Source of the DNA: Lentisphaera profundi
GTDB lineage: Bacteria > Verrucomicrobiota > Lentisphaeria > Lentisphaerales > Lentisphaeraceae
Assembly: GCF_028728065.1 (NCBI RefSeq)
Contig: NZ_CP117811.1
Coordinates: 1,426,001-1,490,000, forward strand
Reading direction: 5' to 3'
Length of the DNA: 64,000 bases
Part shown: positions 23,616 through 32,682 of the stretch, in pieces
Position numbering within the stretch: position 1 is the first letter of the stretch
Layout: every line of letters begins with the position of its first letter
Notes under the pieces: model-generated
Told to the model about the DNA's origin: nothing
Seen by the model: the letters and a program-made list of their open reading frames with translations, nothing else
The model's database searches: none
Position numbers and translations under genes: made by a program

Positions 23616-25211
23616 TTATAAAGCAATGTTAGTAGCCACTAGGTCTGGATTAACCATACTAACTATAGAGCGATCATCATGGGCACGAGTTGAAATGTCT
23701 TTGTAGCTAAAGCTGTGAAAGAGAGCTGAGTTTGCGGATTTCGCACCATTTGAACTTGCGTAGAGGGCTGTGTAGACGCCCGTAAAACCACCTGCTACTT
23801 CTGTAGCTATATGGCGGACTTCAGCTTGACCAAGTTCGTAAGTTTTGCCCTGAATTTCCGCGGAGAATATGTACCAAATATCATTGCTAATGATTTTTAG
23901 CTTTACTTCTCCACCTGCAGGGATTTGTACTGAATTAACTTCAAGACGTATAGATCCGAGAGCGCGTTTCAAAGTTATGAATCGTTTGCCATCTATTGCG
24001 TGTATCGCAATTGCGTGCCAATGATTTTCATTCATACCTACGCTTAAGCCGGCTTCCTCTAAGTTTTTAGGGTCAAAGCTCATATTGATTTCAGTTTGAC
24101 TATCAAAATGCTGTTGACGGCGCCCAATCCAACTGAGTTGATGGTTTGAATCAAGCGCAGGCTTTAAACATTTGAGGCGCAGGCCCTGACTTTCAAGTGA
24201 CCAGCTCCCTGGGATTGGGTTACGTCTAAAGTTCCAGCCGAGATCGAGTTCGTGATCAGCAAAGTTGTCGGTGTATTCAAACTTATTTTGTTTGGCGACT
24301 GGAGCGGGCAGGAGTTGTGGGACATCCATACAAAGCTGAAGGAAATCCCCTTGGATTTGTGGCCATTCACCATCCCAATTCACTGGAGCGAGATAAGTTT
24401 CGCGGCCAAGGTGGTGGATAAATGGGTATTGGGAGTGACGGACGCCGAGGCAGACCATCCACCATTGACCATTTTGGTCTTCAAAAAGCTCAGCATGCCC
24501 CGTTGACTGAATGGGAAGAGAGCTTCCTCTATGGCTTAAAATTGGATTGTGCGGACAGGGTTCATAAGGGCCAGTTATTTCTTTAGCACGAGCCATGGTG
24601 ACAGCGTGAGTGAACTCGGTGCCACCTTCTGCTATTATGAGGTAATACCAATTGTTTTTCTTGTAGGTATGTGGCGCTTCTGGGTATTTTCCACCTGTGC
24701 CACCCCACATGAAGGTCGGTTCATCTCCAAGTAACTCACCAGTCTTAGGGTTCATTTCCCTTAAGTATACGCCTTGTCGATTGTTCCAGTGTAGGTAATT
24801 AGATGCAAAGTAACATTTACCATCATCATCCCAGAAGAGAGATGGATCGATTCCACCTTGAGGAACTTTTATGGGGTCGGACCAATCTCCAGCAGGATCC
24901 TCTGCAGTGACGTAAAAATTGCCGATGCCAGTTGTATCCGTAGTCACCATGTAGAAAAGTCCTTCATGGTAACGAATAGTCGGGGCATAGATACCACCCG
25001 ATGCTTTACAGTTAATTAGATCGAGCTGACTTTGACGGGTGAGGCAATGGCCGACTTGTTCCCAATCAATAAGGTTTTTACTTTTAAAAATAGGTACACC
25101 AGGAAAGTATTCGAAAGTGCTTGTTACCATGTAAAAGGTATCGCCAACTCGGCAAACACTTGGGTCGGGGTAGAAACCTGGGAGGATAGGGTTTTTATAT
25201 TTTGTAATCAT
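23616..25211 (-). CDS. GH43 glycoside hydrolase (beta-xylosidase/arabinofuranosidase type)
   Basis: 531 residues without a signal peptide, so cytoplasmic. The five-bladed beta-propeller shows NPILPGFYPDPSVCRVGDTFYM (catalytic base Asp about 16), GGIDPSLFWDDDG (pKa-modulating Asp) and GKYPEAPHTYKKNNWYYL (catalytic acid Glu). A C-terminal beta-sandwich from about 325 (FADHELDLGWNFRRNP to the end) matches the DUF1349/GH43_C2-like domain of beta-xylosidases. It likely trims imported xylo- or arabino-oligosaccharides. Operon with the RbsD/FucU gene; divergent from the GH2 gene over an AT-rich 181-nt region. Confidence 0.9.
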   Translation of the reverse strand: MITKYKNPILPGFYPDPSVCRVGDTFYMVTSTFEYFPGVPIFKSKNLIDWEQVGHCLTRQSQLDLINCKASGGIYAPTIRYHEGLFYMVTTDTTGIGNFYVTAEDPAGDWSDPIKVPQGGIDPSLFWDDDGKCYFASNYLHWNNRQGVYLREMNPKTGELLGDEPTFMWGGTGGKYPEAPHTYKKNNWYYLIIAEGGTEFTHAVTMARAKEITGPYEPCPHNPILSHRGSSLPIQSTGHAELFEDQNGQWWMVCLGVRHSQYPFIHHLGRETYLAPVNWDGEWPQIQGDFLQLCMDVPQLLPAPVAKQNKFEYTDNFADHELDLGWNFRRNPIPGSWSLESQGLRLKCLKPALDSNHQLSWIGRRQQHFDSQTEINMSFDPKNLEEAGLSVGMNENHWHAIAIHAIDGKRFITLKRALGSIRLEVNSVQIPAGGEVKLKIISNDIWYIFSAEIQGKTYELGQAEVRHIATEVAGGFTGVYTALYASSNGAKSANSALFHSFSYKDISTRAHDDRSIVSMVNPDLVATNIAL

Positions 25212-25310
25212 GGGATTGATGTGCTTTTGGTTTTATCTATTGAAGAACGGCTTTTTATTATTTTAATAAAATACATTAAAGTACATTGTCAAATCATTTT
25301 GTATGTTATA

Positions 25311-25333
25311 TAGTATTCTATATTTATTATTAT
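25311..25333. promoter_or_regulatory. weak dyad-operator candidate (GH43/GH2 divergent region)
   Basis: TAGTATTCTATATTTATTAT resembles the TAGTATTATAATATGTATTA motif of the second regulon with one gap. Low confidence. Confidence 0.25.
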
Positions 25334-25392
25334 AGATTTTAAAGTAGACTTAATTGATGATGCATAAGTCAAGTTAAAAAGGAATTATTACT

Positions 25393-27219
25393 ATGTTTAA
25401 AACTCGAAATTCGTTTATCGACCTTAATGGAACTTGGAAGTTTAATCCAGATCCTTACCAACGTTGCAGACAGCAATCCTGGTGGAAACAAGAAGGGGAT
25501 AATTCAGGTTTTTTCCCTTGCTTCAATATGGATGGCATGTGGGATACACAGGTACCGTCAACTTGGAAAAAGGAATTTGAGGAGCTTAAATGGTACGACG
25601 GTCACGCTAATTATGCCCGCGATTTTGCAGTTGATGAAATTCCCGAGGGACATGAAGCCTTTTTATGTATAGATAGTGCAACATACCGCTCAGAAGTTTA
25701 TCTCAATGGTGAACACGTTGGGAATCACGAATGGGCTTATTCCCCTTTTCAATTTAAGGTGACAGATTTACTTCAAGAAGGCAATAATCGTATATTTGTG
25801 CTGATCGATAATTTCATGCAGGAGGATCGCGTACCTGGCATTCGCACCGATTGGAATAATGACGGTGGTCTCACGGGTTCGGTTAGAATTATTTTTGTGC
25901 CAAAGAGCTATATAGAGAATTTTAGAACTCAGACAGTTTTAGAAGATGACAAGGTTAAAATTCAGGTTGAGATATTTGCGCAGTCAACTGAAGGTGAAAC
26001 GACTTTGGATTACGAGTTTAAAATTGATGAATTGGCTTTGAGTCATAAGGCTTCTGCAAAAGTCGGCGAAAAAGAAAAATTTGAATTTGTTTTAGAGCCT
26101 TCACAGATTGAACTTTGGGACCAAGAAAATCCGAAGCTCTATAATACGAGTATTGTGACTGCCACAGAAGAACTAAACGATGAGATTGGCTATCGCGAAA
26201 TCAAAACTGAGGGTGAGAAAATTCTTCTCAATGGAGAAGAAATTCGCCTCTATGGTGTCGCAGTCCACTCTGAATTCCCTGATACAGGTCGCGTTCCCAC
26301 AGCTGAGGGTATAGAGCTGATGCTTGAAAAAGCACGTGAATTGGGTTGTAACTTTTTGCGATGTGCGCATTATCCTTATGCCGAAGAGTTTGGCAAGGCG
26401 ATGGATCGCGCCGGCATGCTTTGGTGGGAAGAAGTTCCTGTATATTGGTTACCTAATGTACATCAAGAGCCTCAATTGAGTAAAGCACTTGGGATGATGA
26501 GGGAGGCTGTATTACGCGACTGGAATAGAGCATCTTTGATTTTTTGGTCAGTTTCCAATGAATGTGCTGGAGATGGAACTGCGGCGGGTTCAAATAGCGA
26601 CTTAACGACAGGCAATTATCCCTACTGGACGAAAGCATGTGCACAAATTCGCGAACTCGATCCAAGTCGCCTAATCAGTTCAGCTGACTCAGGTCACAGG
26701 AAAACTGAAGCCAATAAGGACTGGACTCCAGATGCAGGAGATCACTTTGACACGGAAATGGCCAAAGAAAGTTGGCATCCAGGCCATCCTGACGAGTTTT
26801 ATGAATTGATGGATGTTTTGGGGGCGAATCTCTATGTTTCCAATCCAGGAGATAACCCCATTGCGACACAGAAATTTGTAGATATGCTCAAGCGCTTTAA
26901 TAAGCCACTTATGATTACGGAGTTTGGTTCCATGTCAACTACAGAGGAAACTGATAGACCGGAAACCGACCTTGGTCATCCAGTTCGTCATGAGACAATC
27001 TTGCGAGAGGCCTATGCTACCTACCATGAGCATGAGGAAATTGTTGGTTATGTGCCTTGGGCTTTGATGGATTGTCGTGTGCCTATGCATTGGCGTTGGT
27101 ATAATCGTGGGACGGGAACCTTTGCCTATGGCATGTTGGATAATAATTATAAAAAGAAACATGTCTTTGACGTCGTTCAAGCAGAAATCACCAAGCTACG
27201 AAAAAGGTTTAATGATTAG
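25393..27219 (+). CDS. GH2 glycoside hydrolase (beta-glucuronidase/galactosidase-like)
   Basis: 608 residues, no signal peptide, so likely cytoplasmic. The N-terminal jelly roll starts FIDLNGTWKFNPD and includes YRSEVYLNGEHVGNHEWAYSPF; an Ig-like domain follows; the TIM barrel has LRCAHYPYAEEF, SVSNECAGDG (acid/base Glu about 390) and MITEFGSMS (nucleophile Glu about 508). Length fits the beta-glucuronidase/beta-galactosidase group. It would hydrolyse a beta-linked uronic acid or hexose from lyase- or fucosidase-trimmed oligosaccharides. GGAATTATTACT precedes the ATG. Its TAG overlaps the GTG start of the next gene by one base, so both are one operon. Confidence 0.9.
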   Translation: MFKTRNSFIDLNGTWKFNPDPYQRCRQQSWWKQEGDNSGFFPCFNMDGMWDTQVPSTWKKEFEELKWYDGHANYARDFAVDEIPEGHEAFLCIDSATYRSEVYLNGEHVGNHEWAYSPFQFKVTDLLQEGNNRIFVLIDNFMQEDRVPGIRTDWNNDGGLTGSVRIIFVPKSYIENFRTQTVLEDDKVKIQVEIFAQSTEGETTLDYEFKIDELALSHKASAKVGEKEKFEFVLEPSQIELWDQENPKLYNTSIVTATEELNDEIGYREIKTEGEKILLNGEEIRLYGVAVHSEFPDTGRVPTAEGIELMLEKARELGCNFLRCAHYPYAEEFGKAMDRAGMLWWEEVPVYWLPNVHQEPQLSKALGMMREAVLRDWNRASLIFWSVSNECAGDGTAAGSNSDLTTGNYPYWTKACAQIRELDPSRLISSADSGHRKTEANKDWTPDAGDHFDTEMAKESWHPGHPDEFYELMDVLGANLYVSNPGDNPIATQKFVDMLKRFNKPLMITEFGSMSTTEETDRPETDLGHPVRHETILREAYATYHEHEEIVGYVPWALMDCRVPMHWRWYNRGTGTFAYGMLDNNYKKKHVFDVVQAEITKLRKRFND

Positions 27220-28187
27220 TGAAGAAAATTAAGTTAGCTCTTTGGGGCGATAATGGTCACCAGATTCACAATGATCTAGAATTATACCCAGAGTTTGAGC
27301 TTGTGGTAATTGGTTCTATTGCGGAGTCCGCAGAAAGAGATCTTTTGAAAAAGTACTCTGAAGCCAAGCTTGAAAATGATTATGAAAAAATGATCCACGA
27401 CTATGGTGTGGAGATGATTAGTTTATGTTCAGAATATCGTTCAGAACAGGCTGATTTAGCTGTGCGCGCTTTAGATAAAGGCATACATGTCTATGCAGAA
27501 AAACCCTGTGCTCTAAGTGAAAAAGATTTAGATAGAATTATTGCGAGCGCTGCAAAGTCAAAGGCAATTTTTCATGAAATGGCGGGTACGCTTTGGGAAG
27601 AACCTTATTGGTCCATGCGCAAGATTGTGCAAAGTGGCCAGATTGGAGAAGTGGTTCAGGTTCTTGCTCAGAAATCCTATCCCTATGCAGATTGGCGACC
27701 TCGGAACGAAAAAGTGGATGGAGGTCTAGTAGCTCAAGTTGGTGTCCATGCCGTACGTTTTGTGGAGCATGTGGCTGAGCAAAAGATCAAAGATATTCAT
27801 TGCCAAACAAGTACACTTGGCGAAGTCCGCAAAAACTCAGAGCTAAAAATGGCAGCTAATTTCAGCGGTAGGCTTGAGAATGGAGGACTTTATTCCTGTA
27901 TAGCTAATTACCTTCATAACCCTGGAATGGGTAGCTGGGGAAATGAAATGCTAAGGATCTTTGGAACAAAGGGAATGATTGAAAGTTGTGATGCTGGGAG
28001 ACGGACACGCATGATTATCGGCGATAAGGATTTTGGTGACTTGGATTTGTCGGATGAAAAGCCAGACTTTTTGGCTGAGTTTATCAAAGAGATTTGCGAA
28101 GGTCGCAAAATGCTTCTCTCACTAGAAGAAGAACTCAGCCCGACGCGCTGGATGATCAGGGCTAAGTTTTTCAATAAAATCACTTAA
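27219..28187 (+). CDS. Gfo/Idh/MocA family oxidoreductase
   Basis: 322 residues with an N-terminal Rossmann fold (KKIKLALWGDNGH; a looser dinucleotide motif than usual) and the family's catalytic-region string GIHVYAEKPCALSEKDLDRI (Lys-Pro of the EKP motif). VDGGLVAQVGVHAVRFVEHV carries the expected C-terminal His. Starts at GTG 27219, overlapping the GH2 stop by one base, so translation is coupled. Such enzymes oxidise or epimerise sugars with NAD(P). In this operon it probably acts on the sugar released by the GH2 enzyme. Substrate unknown. Confidence 0.85.
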   Translation: MKKIKLALWGDNGHQIHNDLELYPEFELVVIGSIAESAERDLLKKYSEAKLENDYEKMIHDYGVEMISLCSEYRSEQADLAVRALDKGIHVYAEKPCALSEKDLDRIIASAAKSKAIFHEMAGTLWEEPYWSMRKIVQSGQIGEVVQVLAQKSYPYADWRPRNEKVDGGLVAQVGVHAVRFVEHVAEQKIKDIHCQTSTLGEVRKNSELKMAANFSGRLENGGLYSCIANYLHNPGMGSWGNEMLRIFGTKGMIESCDAGRRTRMIIGDKDFGDLDLSDEKPDFLAEFIKEICEGRKMLLSLEEELSPTRWMIRAKFFNKIT

Positions 28188-28233
28188 TCTTTGTCCTTAG
28201 TTATTGACTAATGGAACTCAAAGGATAATGTAT

Positions 28234-28249
28234 GATAATATGTATTTTT
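28234..28249 (+). promoter_or_regulatory. dyad operator site before symporter
   Basis: GATAATA-TG-TATTTTT, a degenerate copy of TATAATA-TG-TATTATA, 93 nt before the ATG at 28343; flanking GTATG and TAATA also match. Confidence 0.5.
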
Positions 28250-28342
28250 AATAAAACTTAAAGCTTTTTGTATAGCCGTTTTTTTCTTTTTTAGCTACGG
28301 GGGCTTATACAAGGTATAATGATTAATTTATAGGATAAATAT

Positions 28343-30856
28343 ATGAGTAAATTTTATAAACAACTAAGCTTCTTGCTTTGTCTAATTTGTTTTGTTCCGC
28401 TAAATGCGGCAGAGCAACATTTAATTATTGAGCAATCTAATTTTAGTTTTAATTCACTCAGTAAAAACTCCCTAATATATCAGCTTGGCGAAAAGCCAGT
28501 TCTTATAGATCCTGAAAATAACACAATCTCTTATAAAAAAAATAATACCTGGCAAGACCAAAGTTTCACGGAATTGCCCAAATTTGCAGCCTATGCCGAG
28601 GGTGTGGATAAGATCTATATTGTAGGTGGTGTTATCGCAGGGCAGCAGAGTAAAAAAGTTTTTGACTTGAGTCTAGTGGGAGATAAGCTGCAACTAAATT
28701 CTCTGCCAGACATGCCCCATGGGGTTTTGAATGCAGGTGCGGGTGTTTTCAAAGGAGCGCTTTATGTCTGTGGTGGACTAGAATCTGTTTCCGCTAATGA
28801 AGCCTCGAAGAAAGCGATTCGTTATAATTTCTCTGCAGAAATTCCCAGCTGGGAAAAACTAGAGGATCTACCTGAGGCAGTGTATTCCCCCAGTGTCATC
28901 GAAGGTTTTGAAGAACTATTGCTCATTGGAGGTAAAGTTTTTAATCAAGCAGGTGTGGGCCTAAGTACTAATAATGTTATGGGATTTCGTCTTGCTCCGA
29001 TTGATGGGCAGACCAAGAAAGGCTGGCGGAAATTAGCGCCAATTCCTCAAACTTTATCAAATAACTGTGTAGCGAAATTGGGGCAATCTCATATTTTATT
29101 ACTTGGTGGAGAGAGCATTAAATCAAATGACAAGAGTGAGCTATCAAAGCAGGTTTACTTTTATCACAATATGAGTAATACATGGATGACTGAGTCTGTT
29201 GACATGGAGCCTAGAAGTCATGCTTTTTTAATTAAGCAGAAGGATAACTACCTATTGTGTGGAGGTCGCAATCGTAAAGGGGAATTACAAAATAAGGCAG
29301 TGCACATAAAAGTTCAGAGGGTTGTCAAAAGTCTAGAGTTTTTAGATTACGCAGTAATTGTTGTTTACTTTATCATTATGGCCGGAATAGGCGTGTTTTT
29401 TGCCAAGAAGCAAGATACAGCAGAGGAGTATGCCCTTGGTAACCGTGGAGTAAAATGGTGGGCGGCAGGAATATCGATGTTTGCCACTGCGGCAAGTTCA
29501 ATAAGTTTTATGGCGATTCCAGCCTTGGTCGCGGCCACTAGTTTGGTTCACGTAAGTGGTGTGCTGTTAATTATTCCCGCTTTCTTTGTTTCAGCTTATC
29601 TGACCTATCCCTTACTCAGACGTTTGAAAATCACCTCTACCTTTGAATACATGGAACTGCGCTTTGGAAAGAGTTTACGCATAGTTGGTAGTATTCAGAA
29701 CATCACATATCAGTTGGCTGGAAGAATGAGCGTAGTTATGCTTTTGCCTGCTTTGGCAATTAGTGCTGTAACAGGCCTAGATATAATGTTGAGTATTTTG
29801 TTAATGGGGGGCTTAACGACTTTGTATACTTGTTTTGGTGGCTTCGAGGCGGTTATTTGGTCCGATGTTATGCAGGGGGGCATGATGCTCCTTGGTTTAT
29901 TGATTATTGCCGTCTTTGGGATATGGGCTTTGCCAGAAGGCTTCACAACTTTTTATGAAGTCAATCAGGCAAACCACAAGCTCAATGCATTTTTATTTAG
30001 CAGTGATATGTCCTTGCCCTTATTCATCTTTTTTGCTTTAAATACGATCATCGTGCAAATGAATTTTATCTCAGATCAATCCCTAGCTCAGCGCATACTT
30101 TGTACCCCAGAAAAAGATGTGCCAAAGTTAGCTGGAGCAATGACGGCGTGCAGTATTGTTGTAGCCGTTCTTGCCGGATTTGCCGGTTTAAGTTTATTTG
30201 CCTATTTTACAACGTTCCCTGATAAAATGGATGTGATGATGAAAAATGATAGCATGGTCCCCTTATTCATTGTTCAACAACTCCCAGTGGGCTTAGTAGG
30301 GCTCATTATTGCGGCTTTATTTGCAGCATCGATGTCGACTCTATCTAGTAGTATGAATAGCTGTGCGGTACTCATATCTGAAGATTTTTATAAACGCTTT
30401 AGTAAAAAACCCGACGAGCAGAAAGCCTTGAAAATCATGAAAATTTCGACTTTTGCATTTGGAGCAATAGGGACCAGTTCAGCTTTAATTTTGTCTAAAA
30501 TCGATACACCGGCACTAATGCAAGTTTGGGCCGAAATTTGTGCGGTTTTATCGGGAGGTTTTATCGGTGTAGCCATCCTAGGTGTATTCACTCGGCGCAC
30601 CAATTGTGGCGGTGCAGTTGTGGGTGTTGTTGCAAGTATAGTGGTATCACTTTTACTAAAGAATTATAGTACAATTCACTGGTCATCTTTTGCTGTTTTC
30701 TCTACTTTAAGTTGTTTACTTTTTGGTTATTTTAGTAGCTTTATTCTTCCAGGTAAGAAGAGGGACCTTAGGGGTTTAACGCTATGGGATATGTATCCTT
30801 CTGAGGATGAAGAGGTGAAAGGCTCAAAGCTTGAGTCTAAGGCAGTAGAAGCTTAA
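28343..30856 (+). CDS. Kelch-domain / sodium:solute symporter fusion
   Basis: 837 residues combining two functions. After a signal peptide (LLCLICFVPLNAAEQ), residues about 30-325 form a Kelch-type beta-propeller with repeated GG motifs (KIYIVGGVIAG, ALYVCGGLES, ELLLIGGKVF, HILLLGGES, NYLLCGGRN), like sialic-acid mutarotases (NanM-like). From about 333 a full sodium:solute symporter follows, beginning LDYAVIVVYFIIMAGIGVFF and AEEYALGNRGVKWWAAGISMFATAASSISFMAIP, with roughly 13 membrane spans. This would place a periplasmic mutarotase or sugar-binding propeller directly on a Na+-driven importer. It is followed by the L-fucose dehydrogenase-like gene 51 nt later, so L-fucose or a sialic-like sugar is a plausible cargo. 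Domains firm, cargo inferred. Confidence 0.88.
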   Translation: MSKFYKQLSFLLCLICFVPLNAAEQHLIIEQSNFSFNSLSKNSLIYQLGEKPVLIDPENNTISYKKNNTWQDQSFTELPKFAAYAEGVDKIYIVGGVIAGQQSKKVFDLSLVGDKLQLNSLPDMPHGVLNAGAGVFKGALYVCGGLESVSANEASKKAIRYNFSAEIPSWEKLEDLPEAVYSPSVIEGFEELLLIGGKVFNQAGVGLSTNNVMGFRLAPIDGQTKKGWRKLAPIPQTLSNNCVAKLGQSHILLLGGESIKSNDKSELSKQVYFYHNMSNTWMTESVDMEPRSHAFLIKQKDNYLLCGGRNRKGELQNKAVHIKVQRVVKSLEFLDYAVIVVYFIIMAGIGVFFAKKQDTAEEYALGNRGVKWWAAGISMFATAASSISFMAIPALVAATSLVHVSGVLLIIPAFFVSAYLTYPLLRRLKITSTFEYMELRFGKSLRIVGSIQNITYQLAGRMSVVMLLPALAISAVTGLDIMLSILLMGGLTTLYTCFGGFEAVIWSDVMQGGMMLLGLLIIAVFGIWALPEGFTTFYEVNQANHKLNAFLFSSDMSLPLFIFFALNTIIVQMNFISDQSLAQRILCTPEKDVPKLAGAMTACSIVVAVLAGFAGLSLFAYFTTFPDKMDVMMKNDSMVPLFIVQQLPVGLVGLIIAALFAASMSTLSSSMNSCAVLISEDFYKRFSKKPDEQKALKIMKISTFAFGAIGTSSALILSKIDTPALMQVWAEICAVLSGGFIGVAILGVFTRRTNCGGAVVGVVASIVVSLLLKNYSTIHWSSFAVFSTLSCLLFGYFSSFILPGKKRDLRGLTLWDMYPSEDEEVKGSKLESKAVEA

Positions 30857-30907
30857 TTTGTTAGGTGCTGAGGATCTATTATTTTTATTAAATATTTGGA
30901 GTGAATT

Positions 30908-31693
30908 TTGGATCTTAATTTAAAAGGTAAAGTGGTGATCATCACTGGTGGTGCCAAAGGTATAGGAGCTGCGATTTCGGAATCTTTTGCAGCAGAAGGA
31001 GCTAAACTTGTCATAGCGAGCCGCCCTTCGACAATGGCGTCTGAGTTTGTGGATAAAATAAAAGAAACAAGTGAAGTTCTCTACATCCAAGGAGATCTCA
31101 CGACGCCAGGTTTTTGTGAAAAAATTATTGATCAAACCGTCCAGAAATTTGGTCAAATTGATGTACTTGTAAATAATGCAGGTGTAAATGATGCTTGTAA
31201 TATCGATGATTCATTGGATAAGTTTCAGCAGTCATTAAATACCAATTTAATTCAGGTTTTTGAATTGGTTCATTACGCTTTTCCGCATCTTGAAAAAACT
31301 AATGGTAATATCGTTAATATTGGTTCGAAAGTAGCTGAGACGGGGCAGGGCAATGCAACAGGCTACGCGGCGGCAAAAGGTGCGGTCAATGCTCTTACTA
31401 GGGAGTGGGCACTGGAGTTTAGAATGAAGGGAATTAGAGTTAACTCAATTATTCCTGCAGAATGCATGACACCACTTTACCGCAGCTGCCTGGATAGACT
31501 TCCCAAGCCAGAAGAAGAGGAACGACGCATTACTAGTATGATTCCTCTCGGTGAAAGAATGACTAGGGCAGAGGAATTAGCAGACCTTACTGTATTTATT
31601 GCATCCAGTCGCTCGTCTCATACCACAGGGCAGATTATCTATGCAGATGGTGGATACACTCACTTAGATCGCAAGTGTACTGTAAAAGAATGA
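30908..31693 (+). CDS. SDR oxidoreductase, probable L-fucose dehydrogenase
   Basis: 261-residue short-chain dehydrogenase starting at TTG (GGAG 7 nt upstream), MDLNLKGKVVIITGGAKGIG. It has the cofactor motif TGGAKGIG, NNAGVND, and the catalytic Ser-Tyr-Lys in IGSKVAETGQGNATGYAAAK. The segments IPAECMTPLYR, RASHTTG-like SSHTTGQIIYADGG and terminal GYTHLDR closely follow those I recall for proteobacterial L-fucose dehydrogenases, which oxidise L-fucose to L-fuconolactone in the non-phosphorylating pathway. It lies directly after the symporter fusion. The SDR call is certain; the fucose call rests on memory of motif similarity and fits the window's fucosidases. Lactonase and fuconate dehydratase are not in the window. 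Confidence 0.8.
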   Translation: MDLNLKGKVVIITGGAKGIGAAISESFAAEGAKLVIASRPSTMASEFVDKIKETSEVLYIQGDLTTPGFCEKIIDQTVQKFGQIDVLVNNAGVNDACNIDDSLDKFQQSLNTNLIQVFELVHYAFPHLEKTNGNIVNIGSKVAETGQGNATGYAAAKGAVNALTREWALEFRMKGIRVNSIIPAECMTPLYRSCLDRLPKPEEEERRITSMIPLGERMTRAEELADLTVFIASSRSSHTTGQIIYADGGYTHLDRKCTVKE

Positions 31694-31767
31694 AGTCGTT
31701 CGCGTAGATCACAGAAAGACCGTGCGCGTACTGAAAAGACTCTAAGAAATTAATTATCGTTCCAGTT

Positions 31768-32051
31768 TTATTTAGTACCAGTGGGAACAATATTGTTTAA
31801 GCCGTTATGAATAAGATGTCCAATTTCATTTGTTTCCCAGCTTCCTCCTGTGGAAAGTTGATATTCCGATGAACCAATTAGACTGTTTGTTTTGATGAAA
31901 CTGACGGAGCCATCAATGACAGCAGCGTTTAAACCACGGTTTTCATGGTAGCCGGTAGAGACCATATTGAAGGCAAAAGTAGAGAAGCAAGAATGCCAAT
32001 GATTGCCACGACAACGAGAATTTGAATTAATGTTACGTGCTTCTTTTTCAT
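31768..32051 (-). pseudogene. prepilin-type protein remnant
   Basis: The ATG at 32051 opens MKKKHVTLIQILVVVAIIGI, a class III prepilin signal with Gln in place of the usual Glu, but stops after about 38 codons. The neighbouring frame resumes with NRGLNAAVIDGSVSFIKTN and continues to a stop at 31768, matching the C-terminal DG region of the prepilin at 58272. The roughly 130 middle residues are gone. A frame-shifted deletion derivative; not functional. Confidence 0.75.
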
Positions 32052-32210
32052 AAATCATTTCTTAATTATGATTACAAGCTGCATCACCTTAGATTTCAAT
32101 TTACGCTAAGTACTTGTGGCTCGCAAGGGTATTGTAAATCTATCTAAACAAACAAGGTATGTTAATTTTTCTATTAGTATTTCAATTATTTAAGGAGCCT
32201 TCATAGTGAA

Positions 32211-32441
32211 TTATAAGTGTTTTTTACGGAGGGTTGAAATAATTTCACTCATTAGAGAAGAGTCGTAAATGCGGACATCGCGAACTTCGCCTTGTAAGGT
32301 AGTTTTGAAAAATCTTCTCACGTCTAAAGTCATTTTGTAGTGCTTGTTGGATTTGTCTTAGCGCGATTGTCTGGGACTCCTGCTTTGTTTAAAACTTCAT
32401 CACCGGTGGGGGGAACCGCGAAGTGGGACTTCCTTGGAGTG
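32211..32441 (-). pseudogene. LamG-domain C-terminal remnant
   Basis: Read from high to low coordinates, one frame gives HFAVPPTGDEVLNKAGVPDN and then, after a frame change near 32360, NKHYKMTLDVRRFFKTTLQG and EVRDVRIYDSSLMSEI, ending at a TAA at 32211. The last segment is the typical closing strand of a Concanavalin A-like (LamG) domain (compare DEYRMYDRALTAEEI at the end of the giant lyases). Parent gene unknown. Confidence 0.5.
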
Positions 32442-32483
32442 AGTCAGGCCAAGAGAATAAATGCTAAGTGGCAGCAAGTATTT

Positions 32484-32635
32484 TCATGTAAGCCTCAAAC
32501 AAAAGCATATTAATGATTTGTCTTTTAGCTTAACTTTTTTGAATGTTTGATTAATGGTAGCTCTTAATACTACGAGCCCATGAGCATTATCTAATGCCTC
32601 TCCTTGATTGAGATTGAAATCAATCAAGAACTTAG
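32484..32635 (-). pseudogene. unrecognised coding remnant
   Basis: Frame KPKFLIDFNLNQGEALDNAH and LVVLRATINQTFKKVKL runs to a TGA at 32484 with no start codon. It has coding-like composition but I do not recognise the family; perhaps the upstream part of the LamG remnant next to it. Confidence 0.35.
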
Positions 32636-32682
32636 GCTTTTATCCCCTGTAAGTATTAGATTAGCTGCTGTTGAGAAATTGT

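Larger units (their letters stand above)
32059..32682. other. intergenic region with gene remnants
   Basis: Holds at least two decayed minus-strand coding fragments (see 32211-32441 and 32484-32635) after a short AT-rich stretch. No intact gene. Confidence 0.5.
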
